Source: Acidobacteriota bacterium (lineage in GTDB: Bacteria; Acidobacteriota; Blastocatellia; Pyrinomonadales; Pyrinomonadaceae). Taken from it: a stretch of DNA of 8,744 bases. The notes beneath the pieces were generated by a model. That model ran no database searches. It had not been told where the DNA came from and worked only from the letters and a program-made list of their open reading frames with translations. The stretch covers positions 1-8,744 of the forward strand of contig QHXH01000325.1 of the NCBI GenBank assembly GCA_003222855.1. The letters are read 5' to 3'. Position 1 is the stretch's first letter; each line of letters begins with the position of its first letter. This document shows, one piece after another, positions 6,100-8,744 of this stretch. The translations under genes and the position numbers were made by a program.

Positions 6100-6522
6100 T
6101 CAAAGGGAAACATCGGCATGGTCCATTTTCGGCTGGATGTGTTGTGTCTTTATGATGCGTTCGTATTCGAGCTTAGGGTAGTGGCGGAAATTCACTAATA
6201 GGCCAAGCTCGAAACCGGTCGCATGCAGATAATTTAACAGCTGGGCGCGATGCTCATCGGTTAATCCGGAGACGGCTTTTAATTCGACGATTATTTTCTC
6301 GAAACAGACGTAACCGGGCTCGTAGGTTTGCTTCAATATCCGACCATGATAGCTAACGGCGAGCGATGGTTTAGCGATCGCTGGAATCCGTTGGTATTCA
6401 AACTCGATGCCCAAGCACTCCTGATAAACCGGTTCGAGAAATCGACAGTCCTTCTCGTTGTACACCTCGAAGCAAGCGCCGATGATCGCATAGCTCTCGG
6501 TTTTGCAAATGATTTCTGTCAT
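6100..6522 (-). CDS. GxxExxY family protein, PD-(D/E)XK-like fold, probably degenerate
   Basis: 140 residues of the GxxExxY family, whose role is not settled; the fold is related to PD-(D/E)XK nucleases. Recognisable parts are AIIGACFEVYNE near the N-terminus, FLEPVYQECLGIEFE, YHGRILKQTYEPGYVCFEKIIVELKAV and LLNYLHATGFELGLLVNF. Two key positions differ from what I know of the family. The Gly that names the GxxExxY motif is Arg (RFLEPVY). The Asp expected in PDF-type sequence ahead of IIVELK is Gly (EPGYVCF), while the ExK part (VELK) is kept. Each change could arise from one base substitution. The gene fills its inverted-repeat cassette and has only a weak AAGAG next to ATG. It is clearly a guest in the dsbA-VKOR run, and nuclease activity is doubtful. 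Confidence 0.88.
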   Translation of the reverse strand: MTEIICKTESYAIIGACFEVYNEKDCRFLEPVYQECLGIEFEYQRIPAIAKPSLAVSYHGRILKQTYEPGYVCFEKIIVELKAVSGLTDEHRAQLLNYLHATGFELGLLVNFRHYPKLEYERIIKTQHIQPKMDHADVSL

Positions 6523-6527
6523 CTCTT

Positions 6528-6556
6528 ATTTGCGTCGATTCGCGTGATTCGTGGGC
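6528..6556. repeat. Right arm of the GxxExxY cassette
   Basis: Complement of the left arm with 3 differences out of 29. It ends 5 bases before the start codon of the inner gene, so the arm also serves as that gene's leader. Confidence 0.8.
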
Positions 6557-6568
6557 ACTTGCAAAAAA

Positions 6569-7237
6569 TCATGCCTGCGGTTTTCCCTCAAGCGCGGCAT
6601 TGATCGTGGCGCGTACGCCTTCCGGATTTTTGTCTTTTGGCTCCACCGGCTGATTATTAATGAACAGCGTTGGCGTAAGCTTTACTCCCAGGGAGTCGCC
6701 GCGGGCATGATCGGAATCGATTCGTTCTTTGGCTTTTTCGCTGTCCATGTCCTTTCTGAACTGATCAAGATTGAGCCCGATCGTTCCGGCATAGGATTCG
6801 AACAATTCTCGCGCATTCGGAGCATAACTCCAGAACACTTGTTCTCGATACAGCACGTCGTGCATCTCCCAGAAACGGCCTTGCAGTCCTGCGGCTTCTG
6901 CGGCTAGCGCCGCCTCGCGCGCGTGCTCGTGAAGCGGGAGCGGGAAATTCCGAAAGACAATGCGCACGCGCGAATCGTACTCTTTCAGGAGCTCTTCACC
7001 AAAAGCAGCGAAGGTGCTGCAGGGCGGGCACTGAAAATCGCCAAACTCTTCAATCGTCACCGGGGCATCGGGATTGCCGCGAATGTGCGGTGATTCGGCG
7101 CCGGTCGTTGCCGAGGAGACATTGCTTTCAGGAATAGGCCGGAGCAGCGCTCGGTTCGCCCGATAGAGCATCGCTCCGCTTCCCAGCGCGGCTAACGCGA
7201 CCCCGGCGACAATTACAAAAGGCAAATAGCGTTTCAT
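6569..7237 (-). CDS. DsbA-like thiol oxidoreductase, membrane-anchored
   Basis: 222 residues. One hydrophobic N-terminal segment (about 5-24) exports the protein and probably anchors it. After a linker, NPDAPVTIEEFGDFQCPPC places the active-site CPPC at Cys70-Cys73 at the start of a thioredoxin fold. A helical insert (EHAREAALAAEAAGLQGRFWEMHDVLY, about 104-130) and the cis-proline loop LTPT with Pro189 follow; LFINNQPV is the next strand. This is the DsbA/BdbD-like group of periplasmic disulfide oxidants. It is the first gene of the minus-strand run; VKOR, its likely re-oxidant, comes next after the inserted cassette. A weak promoter candidate is TTGACG (7278-7283) with AAAATT 17 bases on; no good ribosome site is seen. 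Oxidase versus isomerase role cannot be settled, but pairing with VKOR favours an oxidase. Confidence 0.92.
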   Translation of the reverse strand: MKRYLPFVIVAGVALAALGSGAMLYRANRALLRPIPESNVSSATTGAESPHIRGNPDAPVTIEEFGDFQCPPCSTFAAFGEELLKEYDSRVRIVFRNFPLPLHEHAREAALAAEAAGLQGRFWEMHDVLYREQVFWSYAPNARELFESYAGTIGLNLDQFRKDMDSEKAKERIDSDHARGDSLGVKLTPTLFINNQPVEPKDKNPEGVRATINAALEGKPQA

Positions 7238-7342
7238 GGACGAGACGAGCGGAGAATTTTCGACGCAACAAAGGAGTCGTCAAGTGGCCGACCTAGCTTA
7301 ACCGCGAATGAACACGAATGCATGCGAACAGCGAGAAGACTT

Positions 7343-7423
7343 CCCCGCGAATCACGCGAATAGACGCGAATATAAAGGCAGGTGGATATAATCCATTCGC
7401 GTTAATTCGCGTGATTCGCGGGC
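7343..7423. repeat. Gene-less inverted-repeat pair, same arms as the GxxExxY cassette
   Basis: Arms 7343-7371 and 7395-7423 agree at 26 of 29 positions as inverted copies and match the arms at 6068-6096/6528-6556. Only 23 bases lie between them, so the unit could fold as one long hairpin. A diverged half-arm (GCGAATGAACACGAATG and more, about 7303-7328) lies just upstream. The pair fills most of the 243-base gap between the divergent dsbA-like gene and the plus-strand gene at 7481; nothing else coding is seen there. Confidence 0.8.
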
Positions 7424-7435
7424 AGCCATTTTTTT

Positions 7436-7444
7436 TGCTATACT
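7436..7444 (+). promoter_or_regulatory. Extended -10 promoter candidate
   Basis: TGCTATACT: an extended TG motif plus TATACT, 5 of 6 to TATAAT. The -35 place falls in the inverted-repeat arm and is poor. Transcription would begin near 7451, about 30 bases before the ATG of the plus-strand gene. Confidence 0.45.
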
Positions 7445-7480
7445 GTCAGTCGAGGTCCCCAAATCGGAGTAAATTGGCCA

Positions 7481-7867
7481 ATGCGTTTCCGAAGATTCCT
7501 GATCACTTTGGGATTTGTGGTTATGGCTGCTTGCATTTCTGCCGGGCAAACTCCGTCCACTTCGGAAACAGGCATCGAAGGCGTCATTACGATTAGCCCG
7601 ACTCAGCCCGGGCCGGTCAGAGCTGATAGCCCCGGTTCGAAGCCACTCGCGAACACGGCGTTCGCCGTGGAAAACCAAACGGGAGAGGTGACATCATTCA
7701 CCACTGATGACGAGGGACGCTTTCGGACTTCGGTGCCGCCCGGACACTACAAAGTTTCCATAAAGGGAAGGAAAAGCAGCATTGGCCATTTTGGCCCATT
7801 TGAAGTTGATGTTGCGCCGGGCAAGATGACAAAGGTCCAGTGGGATTGCGATTCGGGTATTCGATAG
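7481..7867 (+). CDS. Exported protein with carboxypeptidase-regulatory-like (prealbumin-type) domain
   Basis: 128 residues. A signal sequence covers about 1-22 (MRFRRFLITLGFVVMAAC). Cys18 could be a lipobox cysteine (VMAAC), but Met at -3 is not the usual residue, so lipoprotein status is open. Residues about 30-120 look like a small beta-sandwich of the CarboxypepD_reg or Cna-B type: GIEGVITISP, then ANTAFAVEN, then TTDDEGRFRTSVPPGHYKVSIKG, the typical D..G.F...VPPG.Y.V turn, and a last strand FEVDVAPGKMTKVQWDC. A second cysteine (124) might pair with another exported cysteine. The start follows GGAG at 7466-7469. It is the only plus-strand gene among minus-strand neighbours. No enzymatic motif is present; a structural or binding role is likely. 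Confidence 0.75.
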   Translation: MRFRRFLITLGFVVMAACISAGQTPSTSETGIEGVITISPTQPGPVRADSPGSKPLANTAFAVENQTGEVTSFTTDDEGRFRTSVPPGHYKVSIKGRKSSIGHFGPFEVDVAPGKMTKVQWDCDSGIR

Positions 7868-7896
7868 TCGTCGAGCCCTAGCGACGCACGCAGGTG

Positions 7897-7950
7897 GAAC
7901 GCGTTGTCCCTCAGCACGCCGGAGTGACGCGAAGGCGGCGCCACGCGTTC
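7897..7950. repeat. Short inverted repeat GAACGCGT/ACGCGTTC
   Basis: Eight-base arms at 7897-7904 and 7943-7950 in the gap after the plus-strand gene. The gap 7868-8060 holds only repeats: this pair, then the palindromes at 7960-7980 and 7998-8038. Confidence 0.45.
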
Positions 7951-7959
7951 GCAAAGAAT

Positions 7960-7980
7960 CCCCGAAAGCTTTCGGGGCTG
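7960..7980. repeat. Copy 3 of the CCCGAA-GCTTTCGGGGCTG palindrome
   Basis: CCCCGAAAGCTTTCGGGGCTG, the most perfect of the three copies: CCCCGAAAGC with GCTTTCGGGG is fully self-complementary, sharing the central AGCT. Confidence 0.7.
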
Positions 7981-7997
7981 ACATTCGCACCTTCGGC

Positions 7998-8038
7998 GAC
8001 TTGGGGAACTCGCGAGTTGCCTCGCGAGTTCCCAAGTC
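7998..8038. terminator. Long hairpin between convergent genes
   Basis: 18 paired bases with one bulged G: GACTTGG(G)GAACTCGCGAG against CTCGCGAGTTCCCAAGTC around the loop TTGC. It lies between the plus-strand gene (stop 7867) and the minus-strand gene (stop 8061), as a bidirectional terminator would. It lacks a T run on either strand, so a repeat or Rho-assisted end is possible. Confidence 0.4.
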
Positions 8039-8060
8039 ACGATTTACTAGTCAGCAATCA

Positions 8061-8744
8061 CTAATGTGGCGCAGGGGTTGGGCGAGGCCTTGGTGTGGGA
8101 CGAGGCCTCGGTGTGGGCGTCGGCGTTGGAGTTGGAGTAGCCGTAGCTGTGGCCGTAGGTGTTGGGCTAGGCGGAATTGTCGCCGTCGCTGTGGCTGTTG
8201 GAGTAGCTGTAGCTGTGGCTGTCGCTGTTGGGCTTGGGCTGGACGTTGGCGTCGGCGAAGGACTGCAAGGTGTCAGGATGTAGCTTTGTCCCCCAGTAGC
8301 GCCACCACCTGAGCCGTTGCAGAAGTACTGATCAAAGGCGGTGTCGTTCTTCTGCACTCCCGCAGTAGCCGAGCTGTTGCCATTAGTCACCGTGCCATAG
8401 ATCACGTCAAAGCGTGTCTGCCCCTCATACAACCTCAGCTCGAAGTTGGCACTGCCGCTCCCAGGGAAGTACTGTGACCGCCATTCGATGTTGAAGATGC
8501 GGTTGGGAGCAGTACCACTTATCGATGTGAATATGCCGAACCCACTATTCACCAAATACAGGTCGTCCCAGTACGGGAAGATGGTGTAGTTGTGCGTTAG
8601 CCACGGCAGGCATTGGTTGGTGAAGGTCGTATCAGTGGTCGTGAACTGGGCATTGCCATTGGACGACAGATTGATCGAGGTGAAGGTCTGATCGTACAAG
8701 CTGTACGAGAATGGGAGTGGAATGGTGGTTACCGTATCATCTCC
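8061..8744 (-). CDS. Secreted protein with Pro/Thr-rich C-terminal tail, N-terminus beyond the window
   Basis: 228 codons are visible; the frame is open to the right edge (GDDTVTTIPLPFSYSLYDQTF...), so the true start and any signal peptide are outside. The first about 150 residues form a beta-rich globular part with NGNAQFTTTDT, IFPYWDDLYLV, GIFTSISGTAPNRIFNIEWRS, NFELRLYEGQTRFDVIYGTV and TAGVQKNDTAFDQYFCNGSGG. I know this pattern from large repetitive extracellular proteins of soil bacteria, but not its function. A tail of about 70 residues follows: SPSPTPTSSPSPT, then ATATAT, PTPTPTP and finally RPRPTPRPRPTPAPH before TAG. Such tails are flexible spacers. Three cysteines are visible. There is no sorting motif at the C-terminus. 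Confidence 0.82.
   Translation of the reverse strand, partial: GDDTVTTIPLPFSYSLYDQTFTSINLSSNGNAQFTTTDTTFTNQCLPWLTHNYTIFPYWDDLYLVNSGFGIFTSISGTAPNRIFNIEWRSQYFPGSGSANFELRLYEGQTRFDVIYGTVTNGNSSATAGVQKNDTAFDQYFCNGSGGGATGGQSYILTPCSPSPTPTSSPSPTATATATATPTATATATIPPSPTPTATATATPTPTPTPTPRPRPTPRPRPTPAPH
8064..8270 (-). repeat. Low-complexity Pro/Thr/Ala codon repeat
   Basis: A hexanucleotide-like repeat coding for alternating P-T, A-T and finally R-P. The antisense reading gives Val-Gly-Val-Ala strings that look like frames but are shadows. It is prone to length change by slippage and may collapse in assemblies. Confidence 0.8.

Larger units (their letters stand above)
6068..6556. mobile_element. Inverted-repeat-bounded GxxExxY cassette between dsbA and VKOR
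   Basis: Two 29-bp arms in opposite orientation (6068-6096 and 6528-6556) agree at 26 of 29 positions. Each arm consists of three GCGAAT-type hexamers in a row, spaced by CAC and (T/C)GAC, after GCCC. The single gene inside begins 5 bases from one arm and ends 3 bases from the other, so the unit is gene plus arms and nothing else. It lies 12 bases after the dsbA-like stop and 7 before the VKOR start. No target duplication is seen. No transposase is encoded, so movement would need help in trans. The same arms recur at 7343-7423. Confidence 0.65.

Noticed and set aside
6061..6102. Readthrough of the GxxExxY stop (TGA 6100-6102) into VKOR, which is in frame 14 codons on, as a third Sec codon
   Set aside because: No redox motif surrounds the TGA and the codons after it are just the repeat arm. 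In-frame spacing alone has a one in three chance.
7278..7283. TTGACG as a firm promoter for the dsbA-like gene
   Set aside because: The -10 partner AAAATT is poor and the resulting leader would be only about 11 bases; noted in the gene entry but not listed as a separate feature.
7343..7423. Inverted repeats read as a CRISPR fragment
   Set aside because: Only two arms in opposite orientation with one short spacer, and no cas genes; the arms match the GxxExxY cassette instead.
8095..8312. Plus-strand frames rich in Val-Gly-Val-Ala, resembling elastin-like repeats
   Set aside because: They are the antisense of the Pro/Thr tail of the minus-strand secreted protein, which continues as a clear globular domain.

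Overview
The window reads as a chromosomal segment of a Gram-negative bacterium, with an outer-membrane beta-barrel, a periplasmic DsbA-like protein and a CusRS-type two-component system. It also carries many short palindromic repeats, a GxxExxY gene between inverted repeats, and a secreted protein with a Pro/Thr tail. Together these recall soil Verrucomicrobiota (Chthoniobacterales-like). That placement is an inference from style, not from a marker gene.

Left part (1-1406, all on the minus strand): a compact selenocysteine module that ordinary gene calling largely hides. In transcription order it holds a 78-residue Rdx/SelW-type selenoprotein with a CxxU motif (UGA at 1317-1319), a tRNA-Sec with anticodon UCA (960-1050), and the start of selD. 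SelD itself has UGA at its catalytic position (808-810) and runs off the left edge. A bacterial-type SECIS hairpin follows each UGA, and both show the same AGUUU apical loop. The module thus holds the Sec tRNA, the enzyme that makes the selenium donor, and two genes that need both.

Middle part (1407-7237, minus strand): an apparent series dsbA-like, VKOR, response regulator, sensor kinase, then a separately promoted 559-residue outer-membrane protein built of two barrel-like halves. DsbA and VKOR form a periplasmic disulfide-making pair, with VKOR in place of DsbB. The two-component genes overlap. A perfect palindrome, ATTACAGAATTGTAAT, lies 43 bases upstream of the outer-membrane gene and has the architecture of CusR-type boxes, so that gene is a candidate target of the regulator. 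A 489-bp unit bounded by 29-bp inverted repeats and filled by a degenerate GxxExxY gene sits exactly between dsbA and VKOR, consistent with insertion into an older operon. A second copy of the inverted-repeat pair, with no gene inside, lies upstream of dsbA (7343-7423).

Right part (7481-8744): a small exported protein with a prealbumin-like or carboxypeptidase-regulatory-like fold on the plus strand, and the 3' part of a secreted protein with a long Pro/Thr/Ala tail on the minus strand. They are separated by palindromic repeats. Intergenic gaps throughout hold several families of short palindromes.
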